This document shows, one piece after another, positions 10,001 through 18,533 of a stretch of DNA of 64,000 bases. The stretch spans positions 124,001-188,000 of the forward strand of contig CANXME010002313.1 in NCBI GenBank assembly GCA_948144175.1, given 5' to 3'. The stretch's first letter is position 1; the number at the start of each line of letters is the position of its first letter. Both the position numbers and the translations under genes were made by a program. Source of the DNA: Closterium sp. NIES-65 (taxonomy: Eukaryota; Streptophyta; Zygnematophyceae; Desmidiales; Closteriaceae). The notes below the pieces were generated by a model, which did no database searches, was not told where the DNA came from, and was given only the letters and a program-made list of their open reading frames with translations.

Positions 10001-12501
10001 ACAAGGAAGTCCGGGGGAGGGGGGAGGGAAGGAGTGCGGTAGGGGAAGAGACGGTAGAAGGGGACTGACTCGTCGAACGTGACGTCCTGGGAGGACAGAA
10101 CACGACGAGAGGAGGGGTGGTAAAACTGCCACCCTGGGGCGTCAGTGGGGAAGCCAAGGAAGACACAGGGAGCAGCACGAGGGGACAGCTTGTCCGCAGA
10201 CAAGTCGCGGACAAACGCCCGAGATCCCCAGACACGGAACACAGACGCATCGCCAACCTTCCCCGTCCACAGCAAGGCTGGGGACATCGCAGGCCGAGAG
10301 ACCCGAGGGTGAAGGTTGAGCTGATGCGCCGCGTACCTCACCGCAAACGGCCACAGAAAATGGGGGGCAGCCGCATGCATCATGGACGTACGAGCGACAT
10401 CCATGACCATGCCAATGCGGCGCTCAGCAATCCCATTTTGCTGTGGTGAGTCCGGAAGCGTGAAGGTCTGGCGGATCCCCCGTGCACGACAGTAGTCTCG
10501 CAGAAGGCGAGAAGAGAACTCTCCGCCTCCGTCAGAGTGCAGACGCAGAACAGGAAAGTCCGAGCCGAAGCTCTTCTTGAGCTGGAGACGAGCCTCGCGG
10601 ATCCAGTCGATCAGCACCTCAGTGACCGCACCCTTGCTGCGCAAGGGGAGGACTGTGGTGTAACGCGAGTAGTCGTCAACCACCAACAGGAAGTAGCGCT
10701 CGTAACCCTGCCCACGGACGGGGGCTGGGCCCCACACATCCATGTGAAGCGTCTGCAGGGGAGCCTCTGTCGGGGGGAAGTGGGAGGAGTGAGGAGTAGC
10801 CCGGAGGCGACCCTCGACACAGGGGACACAGGAAGGTCCTGGCCCAGAGGGGAGAGGAGGGAGAGACTGGGGAAGACCAGAGACAAGGACACGGGAAGCC
10901 ATGCTCCGAAGACGGGGCAAGGAGGGGTGGCCAAGACGGTGGTGCCACAGGAGAGTCTCGTGAGACAGGAGGCGACAAGAACAGGGGGCAGACTCAGGAC
11001 CTGACCGGGACGCAGCAGCAAGTACCTGACCCGACGCAGCCACCTGACCAGACGCAGGGACAGGAGGAGACTCAACGGTCAGGGTGTAGAGACTCGACCC
11101 CGGCCTACGCGAGAACGTGGCCAGGTGTCGGCCTGTGCGTGCCTCCGTGCAGTGGGTCACCCGCTGACTCGCAGGAGTGAACTGGTGTACACCCACATCT
11201 TGCAGGTCCGCTCCACTCACCAAGTTCGTAGAGAACGAGGGAAGGTACAGACCCGACAGGGTGCCCGAAGGGGCAGCCGGACACGGGAGGACAGTGGAGA
11301 AGTGAGACAGGACAGGACCCCCAGAGGGGTCAGCAAGGGAGACTGCAACCGGCCGGCCGAGCGGCGTAAGGGTAGTGCGGTCTCGAAAGAAGGAGCGAGA
11401 AGCTCCGGAGTCAAGTGTGAAAGTGAGGGAGGACGAGGACGACGCAGTACCTGAGAGCGCAGTCTCACCAGTACCTGAGAGCGCAGACGCACTGGCACCT
11501 AGAGCAGCAGCCTCACAAGCACCTAGCGCAGCAGTACCAATGCCCGGGTCGGGCTGGAAACAGCGGTAACCCTCATTCTCCTCACTATAAGTCACAGCAT
11601 ACATAGCAGTAAGGATAGCATCAAAATCAAGATCAAAGATCGCTACACCAGCCCTGAGAAGCTCATCCCAGCGAGGGATCTCACTAGCCCCAGGGAACTG
11701 CTGACGCCAGGCGTCCGTCAGGCGGCCAAAGCAGCGCTGGGTGGCGTGGGCACCCCCACACTGCTCACCCGCGCGGTCGCCGGAACGGAGAACGTAGGTG
11801 CAGGGACCAGTACCCCCACCCCTCTGACGCCCAGCGTACCACTCACGAAGCTGCTGAGGCGAAGGGATGTCCCGAGAGCGCTGCTGCTGCTGCCGCTGCG
11901 AGCGCTGGCCACCACCACCGCCGCTACGCTGCTGGGTACCACCCCGACCAGCTCCACCTCCTCCACCACCACCGCCTCCTCCGCTGCCGCCTCCACCGCC
12001 TCCACCTCCGCCGCCTCCACCTCCGCCGCTGCCTCCACCACCACCGCTGGCACCACTACCACCGTCTCCGCCGCTGCTGCCACCACCACCACCACCCCCG
12101 CCACTAGTCCCGCCGCCACCCCCACTCCCTCCGCCGCCACCGCCGCCACCGCCACCGCCCCCTCCAGCTCCACCCGCGCCCTTGCCCCCCTTGCCCTTGC
12201 TGGAGCGACGTCTCCCACTAGGGGCAGACGCCGCGCCGACCGACTCAAGACCAAGCAGGTCGGCAGCAGCAGAAGAGGCAACAGAGGGCAGCAAGGGGGA
12301 AGGAGAGCACCCCTCAAAGATGGGGGTGCGAGGGTCACCACGAGAAGCACCTACAGCGACTATGCTCTTCTCCGCTGCGAGGAGGGCCTTCTCGAGGAGG
12401 TCGACGGTGAGGGTGGTGGGACAGACTGCGAGAAAGTGGTCCCTGACGACCCGAAGGGAGTCAGGGAGGCGCGCGACTACGTAGTAGAGAGCGATGTACA
12501 T
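7099..12501 (-). CDS. Copia B pol polyprotein (late gag, protease, integrase, RT, RNase H), 1800 aa
   Basis: One open frame. About residues 1-100 are the end of gag, then a roughly 100-residue glycine-rich tract. An aspartic protease active site, DSGAS, lies near 363. A GAG-pre-integrase motif (WHHRLGHP) comes next, then the integrase core with HMDVWGP, SDGGGEF near 655 and PQQNGIAE. A long proline/alanine/glycine-rich linker of GGAEPGGA-type repeats (about 860-1000) precedes reverse transcriptase, with FQTFSPTPKMTT and the catalytic YVDD near 1473. RNase H follows, with GHADASWAD near 1640. The apparent start Met lies inside gag, so the true translation start is upstream at about 12970. The frame is out of phase with the gag frame; see 12528-12998. 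Confidence 0.95.
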   Translation of the reverse strand: MYIALYYVVARLPDSLRVVRDHFLAVCPTTLTVDLLEKALLAAEKSIVAVGASRGDPRTPIFEGCSPSPLLPSVASSAAADLLGLESVGAASAPSGRRRSSKGKGGKGAGGAGGGGGGGGGGGGGSGGGGGTSGGGGGGGGSSGGDGGSGASGGGGGSGGGGGGGGGGGGGGSGGGGGGGGGGAGRGGTQQRSGGGGGQRSQRQQQQRSRDIPSPQQLREWYAGRQRGGGTGPCTYVLRSGDRAGEQCGGAHATQRCFGRLTDAWRQQFPGASEIPRWDELLRAGVAIFDLDFDAILTAMYAVTYSEENEGYRCFQPDPGIGTAALGACEAAALGASASALSGTGETALSGTASSSSSLTFTLDSGASRSFFRDRTTLTPLGRPVAVSLADPSGGPVLSHFSTVLPCPAAPSGTLSGLYLPSFSTNLVSGADLQDVGVHQFTPASQRVTHCTEARTGRHLATFSRRPGSSLYTLTVESPPVPASGQVAASGQVLAAASRSGPESAPCSCRLLSHETLLWHHRLGHPSLPRLRSMASRVLVSGLPQSLPPLPSGPGPSCVPCVEGRLRATPHSSHFPPTEAPLQTLHMDVWGPAPVRGQGYERYFLLVVDDYSRYTTVLPLRSKGAVTEVLIDWIREARLQLKKSFGSDFPVLRLHSDGGGEFSSRLLRDYCRARGIRQTFTLPDSPQQNGIAERRIGMVMDVARTSMMHAAAPHFLWPFAVRYAAHQLNLHPRVSRPAMSPALLWTGKVGDASVFRVWGSRAFVRDLSADKLSPRAAPCVFLGFPTDAPGWQFYHPSSRRVLSSQDVTFDESVPFYRLFPYRTPSLPPPPDFLVPVPPPVDPLPPQVPAPSGVSQVDAVDPVEVTGDSGAAAGAEPGGADSGGAVRGGAEPGGATAGGAGPEGATAEGAEPGGAEPGGAVPGGAGSGGAGSGAAEPGGAASGAAEPGVSPAAASRREPLSPQELREWFARRWRRAAASGGAAGAGAGASSTVEGAGAAGPGAAGPAGPPGAGAAEGVGAEPTAVGPAAGGVGGAGAVAEGGGAVPAESGAAARPRPYFVPLLQQVLGLSPLVEGPPPVQSQSLLEPSSPLPAPSPYTGPTGGLAERREPASRPASPVRAARASGRSSRQRPPPVPGTHRMSLRPSTAPLRAPLPSPPESSLPVLADPVSDSLRAASPTVTRLLATVVTDPSFESTAASALVAELVDFAARCRLDYAASLVAESASVCPPSVGGECALGTDVLEDRQEELQCLAAASPHLASVLLAPEGDPDALDIPTPRSYAEAVEGPYSSQWQAAMDAEMASWKSTGTYVDAVPPPGANIVSGMWIFRVKRPPGSPPVFKARYVARGFSQRQGVDYFQTFSPTPKMTTLRVLLHIAAQRDYELHSLDFSTAFLQGSLHEEIWLRRPPGFTGTFPPGTQWSLRRPVYGLRQAPREWHDTLRTTLAALGFAPSTADPSLFLRTDTSLPPFYILVYVDDLVFATADTAGLAYVKSELLKRHTCTDLGELRSYLGLQITRDRARRTITLTRSHMVQQVLQRFGFTYSSPQATPLPTRHSLSALPSDESVESSGPYAELVGCLMYLMTCTRPDLAYPLSILARYVAPGRHRPEHMAAAKRVLRYLCSTSGMGLVLGGRSPVVLTGHADASWADDQTTQRSSQGYTFSLGSGSVSWRSTRSSSVLGSSCEAEIYAGAMAAQELRWLTYLLSDLGEPPRSPPVLYVDNKAMLALCREQRLEHRTKHIALRYFLARELQQRGQLRLAYVASEANTADVFTKALAPCDHQRFCTQLGLVPVLPHLLSS

Positions 12502-12527
12502 GGGGGGGGGGGTTCTTAGCGCAGAAC

Positions 12528-12998
12528 TCAGCAGGAAGGGCGGCGCGGGTAGCGAGTGTCACTAGTGCGGAGGTGCGTAATGAGGTCAGCGACAGTGGGA
12601 AAGGCAGAGAGGTCAGGAAAGAGGTAGGGAAGCATGAGACGGCTCAGTGCAGCAGTGGCAGGGGAGGAGTAGCGCGCAACTACAGCGTCGTACAAGGTCT
12701 GAGCACTCTTGTACTGACTGAAGTGCGCACGCTCAGAGGTAGGGAGGTGGCGACGCACAGCAAGACGTGCAGCAGCATCGCGGGTGGCCCACTTAGAGCG
12801 GACAGCGGGATCAGCATCAGCAGCAGGAGCAGGAGAGGCGCCAGAGGTGAGATCAAAGAGAGAAAGGTCGTCAGCCCTGTCGCACTGTAAGAACAGCTGC
12901 AGGTCGTCTAACCAGACCTCAAAATCAATGGCGCGACCCTCAGCGTCAAAAGCTAGGACACTAGGGGTAGCCATGGCGACGACAGCGACGCAGTGCAA
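12528..12998 (-). pseudogene. Copia B gag, N-terminal part, frame-broken from pol
   Basis: The likely start is the second in-frame Met (MATPSVLAFD), near 12974. The following sequence with VWLDDLQLFLQ is a copia gag capsid start. The frame stops at 12528, only 27 bp before the pol frame opens. Continuation of gag is recognisable across the gap in other frames. Two single-base length differences explain this, one at the CCC near 12550 and one in the 11-base C run (minus strand) at 12502-12512. Either the copy is broken, the assembly miscounted a homopolymer, or ribosomes shift frame there. The first two are likelier, because two changes are needed. Confidence 0.75.
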
Positions 12999-13059
12999 GC
13001 AGCAGGGAAAGAGCTCGCAGTGTCAGTGGGACTGTGCTCACCAGGCAGGGCAGGTCGTG

Positions 13060-14010
13060 TAGGTATGCAGAAAGGCGGCTCAGCGACCTGGCGGCTCGGG
13101 CGCTGGGCGGCTCGGCTGCTGGGCGGCTCGGGCGCAGGGCGGCTCGGCTCCCGGGCGGCTCGGCGGCTGGGCGGCTAGGGTGCAGGGCGGCTCGGCTCCC
13201 GGGCGGCTCGGTGGCAGGGCGGCTCGGGTCCCGGGCGGCTCGGCGTCGGGCGGCTCGGCTCACGGGCGGTTCGGCTGCTGGGGCGGCTCGGCCAGGAGAT
13301 GCAGGGGCGGGGCCGTCAGGTGCAGCGGCGGGTTGACCGGTGCAGTGGCGGGCCGGCAGGTGCAGCGGCGGGCCGGTAGGTGCAGCGGCGGGCCGGCAGG
13401 TGCAGCGGCGGGCCGGCAGGTGCAGGCGGCGGGCCGTAGGGTGCAGTGGCGGGCCGTAGGGTGCAGTGGCGGGCCGGCAGGTGCAGCGGCGAGGCCGGCA
13501 GGTGCAGCGGCGAGGCCGTCAGAGGCGGCGGGCCGCTGGGTGCAGCGGCGGGCCGGCAGGTGCAGTGGCGGGCCGGCAGGAGCAGCGGCGGGCCGGGAGG
13601 GGAGGCGGCGGAGCCGCGTCAGGGGAGGCGGCAGGGCCGCGTCAGAGGAGGCGGCGGAGCCGCGTCAGGGGAGGCGGCGGTGCCGCGTCAGGGGAGGCGG
13701 GGGAGCCGCGTCAGGGGAGGCGGCAGGGCCGCGTCAGGGGAGGCGGGGGGGGGGCCGCGTCAAACAGGCGGCGGGGCCGCGTCAGGGGAGGCGGCGGAGC
13801 CGCGTCAGGGGAGGCGGCGGGGCCGCGTCAGGGGAGGCGGCGGGGCCGCGTCAAACAGGCGGCGGGGCCGCGATCAGGAGAGGTGGCGGGGCCGCGTCTG
13901 AGGGACAGCAGGGCCGCGAGGGAAAAGGCGACCCGAGGGGGTCGCTAAAAAAAGGCGCGCCTCGGGGCGCGCTTCGGTGGGCCCTAAAAAAAACGGTCCT
14001 AAGGCAGGAC
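13060..14010 (-). repeat. GC-rich tandem-repeat leader of copia B
   Basis: Untranslated leader between primer-binding site and gag, made of three tandem families. These are CGGCT-rich units (about 13080-13290), ~20-bp units around GCAGCGGCGGGCCGGCAGGT (about 13310-13600), and ~24-bp units (about 13600-13890) each holding GCGGC-GGA-GCCGC, a small perfect hairpin. Open frames on the plus strand are repeat artefacts. Confidence 0.75.
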
Positions 14011-14023
14011 CCGCTCTATACCA
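14011..14023 (-). promoter_or_regulatory. Primer-binding site of copia B
   Basis: Complement reads TGGTATAGAGCGG, resembling the initiator Met-tRNA 3' end complement TGGTATCAGAGC, and touches the LTR. Confidence 0.8.
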
Positions 14024-14152
14024 TGTGAAGCAAGGAAAACAGGAATGAAATGACTAAGGAAAGATTGGGTACAAATACAACCCTAGAAACCCTGTACCCC
14101 ATATGTGCTACCCCACTATAGCCTACAGCAACTATGTCATATAAATCTGACA
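14024..14152 (-). repeat. 5' LTR of copia B (129 bp)
   Basis: Identical partner of 6764-6892, directly next to the primer-binding site. It is very short for copia, whose LTRs are usually a few hundred bases. Confidence 0.92.
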
Positions 14153-14157
14153 CCTCC

Positions 14158-14591
14158 ACCCCCATACCCTCCTCCCCACGGCTGCAGGGAGACAAGAGAA
14201 AGGGGGGGGTGGGAAGGAAGAAAGCCGCAGAGCGGCGAAGAGGCGTCGGTGCAGATGGGTCAGGGGCGGCAGCAGGGAGTGCAGGGGCGGAAAGGCCCGT
14301 CGCGGGCCAGTGCCACGGGGCGCACGACGGGTAGGATAAAAGGGCCCTATCGTGTGCCTCGGGGCGCACGACGAGCAGGGCACCATCGTGTGCCTCGGGG
14401 CGCACGATGGGCAGATAAAGGGCACCGTCGCGTGCCACGGGGCGCGCGACGGGCAGGGTAGGAGTCACACGCCCGTGGGCGGGACAAGGTAAAGAATAAA
14501 ATCGTCACGCGCCCTAGGCGCGCGACCGTAAAATTTTAGCAGCGGAAGTAAAGCGGGCCCACAGGCCAGGACGAACTCAGCTCCGATAACA
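14158..14591 (-). other. Internal leader of element C with tandem hairpins
   Basis: Four to five tandem segments of about 35-45 bp, each able to fold. The best are 14383-14410 (CCATCGTG / CACGATGG arms) and 14425-14452 (CCGTCGCG / CGCGACGG arms), both with inner TGCC / GGCG pairing and a 4-base loop. The two differ at two stem positions with both partners changed. Equivalent hairpins lie in element D at 53195-53350. No coding sequence. Confidence 0.75.
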
Positions 14592-14846
14592 TGTCGAGAG
14601 TCTAAGAACAAGAGTTGAAAGGTGGGGCCTAGGCTTAGTAGCCTAGGCCCGTAGTTAGGTATCGAGCGGGTTTTTCCCTAGGAGAGTGTCGAGTGAGTTG
14701 AGAGAGGAAAATTGGAGAATGTGTTTTCACTATAGGATTCGAGGTACATATAGCAAAGGAACACATGAAGAGGTGCACCACCTACAAATTTAATAACTAC
14801 ACTACAGCTAGAACTACATGCAGTTATAATAAATATAATTCTGACA
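14592..14846 (-). repeat. 5' LTR of element C (255 bp)
   Basis: Same sequence as 6147-6401 on visual comparison, indicating recent insertion. The primer-binding site lies immediately to its left. Confidence 0.9.
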
Positions 14847-15612
14847 ATTTTCGCGATATCCTCCCGTAAGGAATCAGACTCGATAACAGCTATAATAGGA
14901 ATCTATAAGAAAAGGGGGGTGTTATAGAGAATCACCCCAAAAAGGGGGGTATAGTACTAACGGGGTCGGATATAACACCCACCCCGTATAAGCTACCCGG
15001 GGGTGTACAATTACGGGGGGGTGTTTTATCATGGAGAATACGGGTACTTACGACAGTGGACCCATGTATTTTGTATTTTATTACATTCTTGAAAAAAAGA
15101 ATCTCTTATATTACCTTATTATCTTGCGGTCGTACAAGGTTCTAGTGTAGCAACAATGCACTTTCTGTGTAATATTTGGTGCCATATTTTGTATGTTGCT
15201 TCCATTTATGGAGTTGTGTATTTGGCTGATTTGTGCACTTCCAATTTGAATCAACATTATACTGTCAGAATCCCAACCACTAGACCATTGGGATTAAAGG
15301 GCTTGTTTCAGTAGCGGGTCAGTGCGCCCATAACCCCCAAGGCGAACGCGCCTGTAACCCTCTCCAGGATCGATCGGGCATCCACAGTGCAGATCTACTG
15401 ACAAATACATCGGGAAAATATGCCATTCGTAACCATCATGGGACTCAAAAACACATTTGGTAAAAAAATAAAGGTACGGTCAGTGGAAAGGGTGTTTTCA
15501 CGCAACTGATAAAGCGTTTCACGGAATCAGTCACAATCAACTGGTAAAAAAGACGCGAATGGTTACAGATAAAACTCCCGCCAAAACAAAATGAAACCCA
15601 AAAAGAACCTGG
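14847..15612. other. Unassigned AT-rich sequence between elements C and F
   Basis: 14852-15046 is the right part of the putative inverted-repeat element. 15047-15612 shows no gene, RNA or repeat that I recognise. Confidence 0.5.
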
Positions 15613-15833
15613 TGTCAAGAATCTAGCGAGGCTTAGTAGCCATAGCTAGTGAGGTCGAGTAAGTTGAGTTGGAGGGTGAGAAAAGTATCGAGCAAGTTTT
15701 GAAAGAGAATGAGGGGCTTCACTATAGGTTTGCAAGAACATATAGCAAATGAACAAAGAAGGTGCACCACCTAAGAAAGTTTATAATAACTACACTAACT
15801 ACAGCTACAGGCAGTTACAGATATATTCTAGCA
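15613..15833 (-). repeat. 3' LTR of element F (221 bp)
   Basis: TGTCAAGAAT ... ATTCTAGCA; retains GGTGCACCACC but only a decayed form of the CCTAGGC hairpin of C and D. Confidence 0.85.
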
Positions 15834-17014
15834 CTCCCCCATATCTGCCAGAAGCAGGAGTCTGTGCAATGACACAACCTGGATGGGTACACCACGAACT
15901 GAGAAAACAGAAACAACAGGCAACAGGCAAGGTTACAAAGCAGGTACAGCAGCAAAAGGGGGGGGGGGGGGCAGGCACTCCTGCCACCCCTTTACTCTCC
16001 TCCCCCCCCGACCACAGGAGGGGCGGCAGGGAGAGAGAGGAGGCGGGCTGGCGCTGGCTGGTCACCCACTCCATCCCCTCACCCTCCCCCTCCCCCTCCC
16101 CTTCCCCCTCCCCCACACACTGCTGCAGGAGCAGCAGAGGGGGGGAAGAGAGGAGAGGTGGAGGGACGGCTGCTGGGTGGTCTCACACCCGCCACCCCAG
16201 TGCCACTCCCCGGGCTCCCCCACACCCTCCCCCCCAGCGGCAGCTGTAGCAGTGGGAACAAGAGGAGGAGGGGGGGGGGGGGGGGGGGTGACGCACGGCC
16301 TCCCCGGGCGCCAAAGCAGGCGGCAGAGGGGGCGACGCCTGCCCCCCCCCCCCCGTCCAGATGCGGCCCCCGAAGGAGCCGCGACGGGTGACTGGAAAAG
16401 GGGGGGGGGGGGGCGGTGCACGTGCCCCCGGTGTGCCGCGGCTGGCGACGGGGCATGGCCGGGGCGGGGTCGGGGCCGCAAGTGGGCGGGGCCGCAGGTG
16501 GCGTCGGGGCCGAAGTGGGCGACGGGGCAGCAGGTGGCGATGGGGCCGCAGGTGGCGGGGCCGCAGGTGGCGACGGGGCCGCAAATGGGCGGGGTCGCAG
16601 GTGGCGACGGGTCCGAAGTGGGCGACGTCGACGGGGCCGCTGAAAGGGCGGCGGTGGGGCCGCTGAAAGGGCGGGCGACGGGGCCTGCTGAAGGGCGGGC
16701 GACGAGGCCTGCTGAAGGGCGGGGGACGACGGTCGCTGAAAGGGCGGCGACGGGGCCGCAAAGGGGCCGCGAGGGGCCTTTGAAAGGGCGGCACGGGGCC
16801 GCGGAAGGGCGGCGACGGGGCCGCAAAGGGGCCGCGAGGGGCCTTTGAAAGGGCGGCGACGAGGCCGCGAAGGGGCCTCGAGGGCCTGAAAGGGCGGCAA
16901 CGGGGCCGCTAAGAAAAAGGTTAAGGGGCACGCCACGGGGCGTGCCGAACACAGAGTAGCAGCGGAAGCAATGGGGTGGGTCCACAGGCAAGGACCGTGG
17001 TCACTCTGATAACA

Positions 17015-17235
17015 TGTCAAGAATCTAGCGAGGCTTAGGAGCCATAGCTAGTGAGGTCGAGTAAGTTGAGTAGGAGGGTGAGAAAAGTATCGAGCAAGTT
17101 TTGAAAGAGAATGAGGGGCTTTACTATAGGTTTGCAAGAACATATAGCAAATGAACAAAGAAGGTGCACCACCTAAGAAAGTTTATAATAACTACACTAA
17201 CTACAGCTACAGGCAGTTACAGATATATTCTAACA
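17015..17235 (-). repeat. 5' LTR of element F (221 bp)
   Basis: Partner of 15613-15833; ends TTCTAACA. The differences between the copies make F older than B and C. Confidence 0.85.
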
Positions 17236-18533
17236 CTTGGATGCATTTTCGGATGACCAACCCTAAACATGTAACTCGCCAGGTGTTTAGGATTGATCCG
17301 TTCCCAAACCGCATCCGATTCCGATTGGGTTTTAGTTTTTTGACAAGTTCGCAGATTGGTTGGGCGCGAGCGAGAATTTTTTTGAGTTTCAAGTTTTTTT
17401 GGCGGGAGTTACATGTGTGACCATTCGCGTGATTTTTTACCTGTTTTTAGTGACTGAATCCGTGACCCCGCTTACCAAACCCGTCAGAAAACCCGATACC
17501 GGTACACTGACCGTACGCGTTTTGTTTTTACCATTCACGTTAATGAGTCCCAAGCTGGTTACTTGTGGCATAGTTTCCCTAATACCTCCCATGTGTGCTG
17601 CATCTACATGTACGCGCTGTTAGCACACGAATCCACGCCGGTCTCTCGCCTCGCTGATCCTGCCACTAGGCAACACACTCCGTGGCTGTCGCCAACACCT
17701 CACCACACGGGTCTGGCTGTCAACTCCACGCGCGATCCGTCCCAGCTTCGGCGAACAGCCTCCAATCGCTCCGTTTTCGCAAACCTCAAGTCCCACCACA
17801 CCCCGAACCCCAAGGCCTTCTCTCAAACGCTCCAGGCTCCGCGCCGAGCTGGGCGAAATTCGCCAGGCCCGCTGTATCAAGTCCAGTTTTTCTTGGCTCG
17901 GCATTTCCAAAACCCAGTTCGCGTCGCTCGCTCGCCACAATCGCCCACTCAGACCATGGGCTACGACGCGTCGCCTTCCGAAATGAGGCGAAACGAAATC
18001 GAATTATTTCCCGCAACTCCAATAAAACACTCCCGCCACTGCACCCCCGAGCTAGGCTGGGCGCTCAGGTGCCGCCGTCAGCAACACATGCAACACAAAT
18101 TTTCCCCTCCGCCTGACGGAACCCATGCGGAGAGGCTGTGCGGGGAAGGGCAGAGCGGGGCGCAAGATTCAAGAAGCTGGGTCCGCTGCGCGGGTGGCTT
18201 TGCAGGTCGCAATCCGGGTGGAATAAAATAGGGTTCCATCCATGGCTTCCTGCAGAATAATTCACAGGAGAGCAACCAGGTGACTCACCAGGCAACACCA
18301 TCACGCGACTCCAATAATTGCGGTAGAAATTACAGCTCCCTCGTCGCATCCTTGACGTCTAGCACCAAGACATCCCTCCATCCTTATAACCCCAACCACT
18401 TTCACCCATTTCTCTGGACACCATCAAATCTACTATCCTCACCAATTACGCCTGTTTCATCTCAACTCTCCCAGCTTCAGTCCTAAGCCAAGCAGTCGTT
18501 ACCCTACCGTCTTACGTTCTCGCATTAGCCACC
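17236..18533. other. Intergenic region upstream of the root-cap-domain gene
   Basis: No convincing gene. Several 60-220-codon open frames on both strands lack recognisable domains. The last 200 bp are C/T-rich with CTTATAACCCC at about 18382-18392, a possible TATA-like element 140 bp before the start codon. This is the presumed promoter and 5' untranslated region. Confidence 0.45.

Larger units (their letters stand above)
6764..14152 (-). mobile_element. Copia B, full-length Ty1/copia element
   Basis: Two 129-bp LTRs (6764-6892 and 14024-14152) that look identical are bounded by the duplication CCTCC (6759-6763 and 14153-14157). A primer-binding site complementary to initiator Met-tRNA (TGGTATAGAGCGG on the minus strand, 14011-14023) abuts the right LTR, and a polypurine tract (about 6893-6915) abuts the left one. 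Order 5' to 3': LTR, GC-rich leader, gag, protease, integrase, RT, RNase H, LTR. Domain order integrase before RT defines copia. The short LTRs and long glycine-rich gag extension are unusual. It is inserted within element C. Confidence 0.95.
6147..14846 (-). mobile_element. Element C, non-coding LTR retrotransposon interrupted by copia B
   Basis: Two 255-bp LTRs (6147-6401 and 14592-14846), identical as far as I can read, bounded by the 5-bp target duplication ATTTT (6142-6146 and 14847-14851). Minus orientation is set by a purine tract beside the left LTR (CGGGGGGA on the minus strand) and a weak primer-binding site at 14580-14591 (TGTTATCGGAGC). Without copia B its internal part is about 800 bp with no gag or pol. 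It therefore resembles a TRIM/LARD-type element mobilised in trans. The interior carries tandem hairpins (14279-14530). Confidence 0.88.
5765..15046. mobile_element. Possible inverted-repeat (MITE-like) element hosting C and B
   Basis: CCGTATTCTCC followed by GATAAAACACCC at about 5766-5790 reappears as its reverse complement at about 15020-15045. Removing element C joins 5765-6146 to 14852-15046, leaving about 580 bp with no coding capacity. Facing ends of this sort suggest a non-autonomous DNA transposon that later received the two LTR elements. I could not find a clear target duplication. Confidence 0.35.
15613..17235 (-). mobile_element. Element F, non-coding LTR retrotransposon
   Basis: 221-bp LTRs at 15613-15833 and 17015-17235, differing at several sites, flanked by CCTGG and CTTGG (a 4/5 match, so a decayed target duplication). 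Minus orientation: ATGGGGGAG purine tract beside the left LTR and a primer-binding site at 17002-17014 (complement TGTTATCAGAGTG). The 1.2-kb interior encodes nothing recognisable. It holds CT-rich blocks shared with C and D, a G run of about 20 (16269-16288), and GC-rich tandem units around GGGGCCGCAGGTGGCG (16450-16900). Confidence 0.85.

Noticed and set aside
11746-12519. Plus-strand Thr/Ser/Pro-rich frames opposite copia B pol
   Set aside because: Antisense of the glycine-rich tract in the pol polyprotein.
16062-17020. ~310-codon proline-rich minus-strand frames inside element F
   Set aside because: GC-rich tandem leader of a non-coding LTR element; two frames overlap throughout with no domain.
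17563-18231. 222-codon plus-strand frame upstream of the root-cap-domain gene
   Set aside because: No recognisable domain, and opposite frames of similar length exist; no support beyond length.
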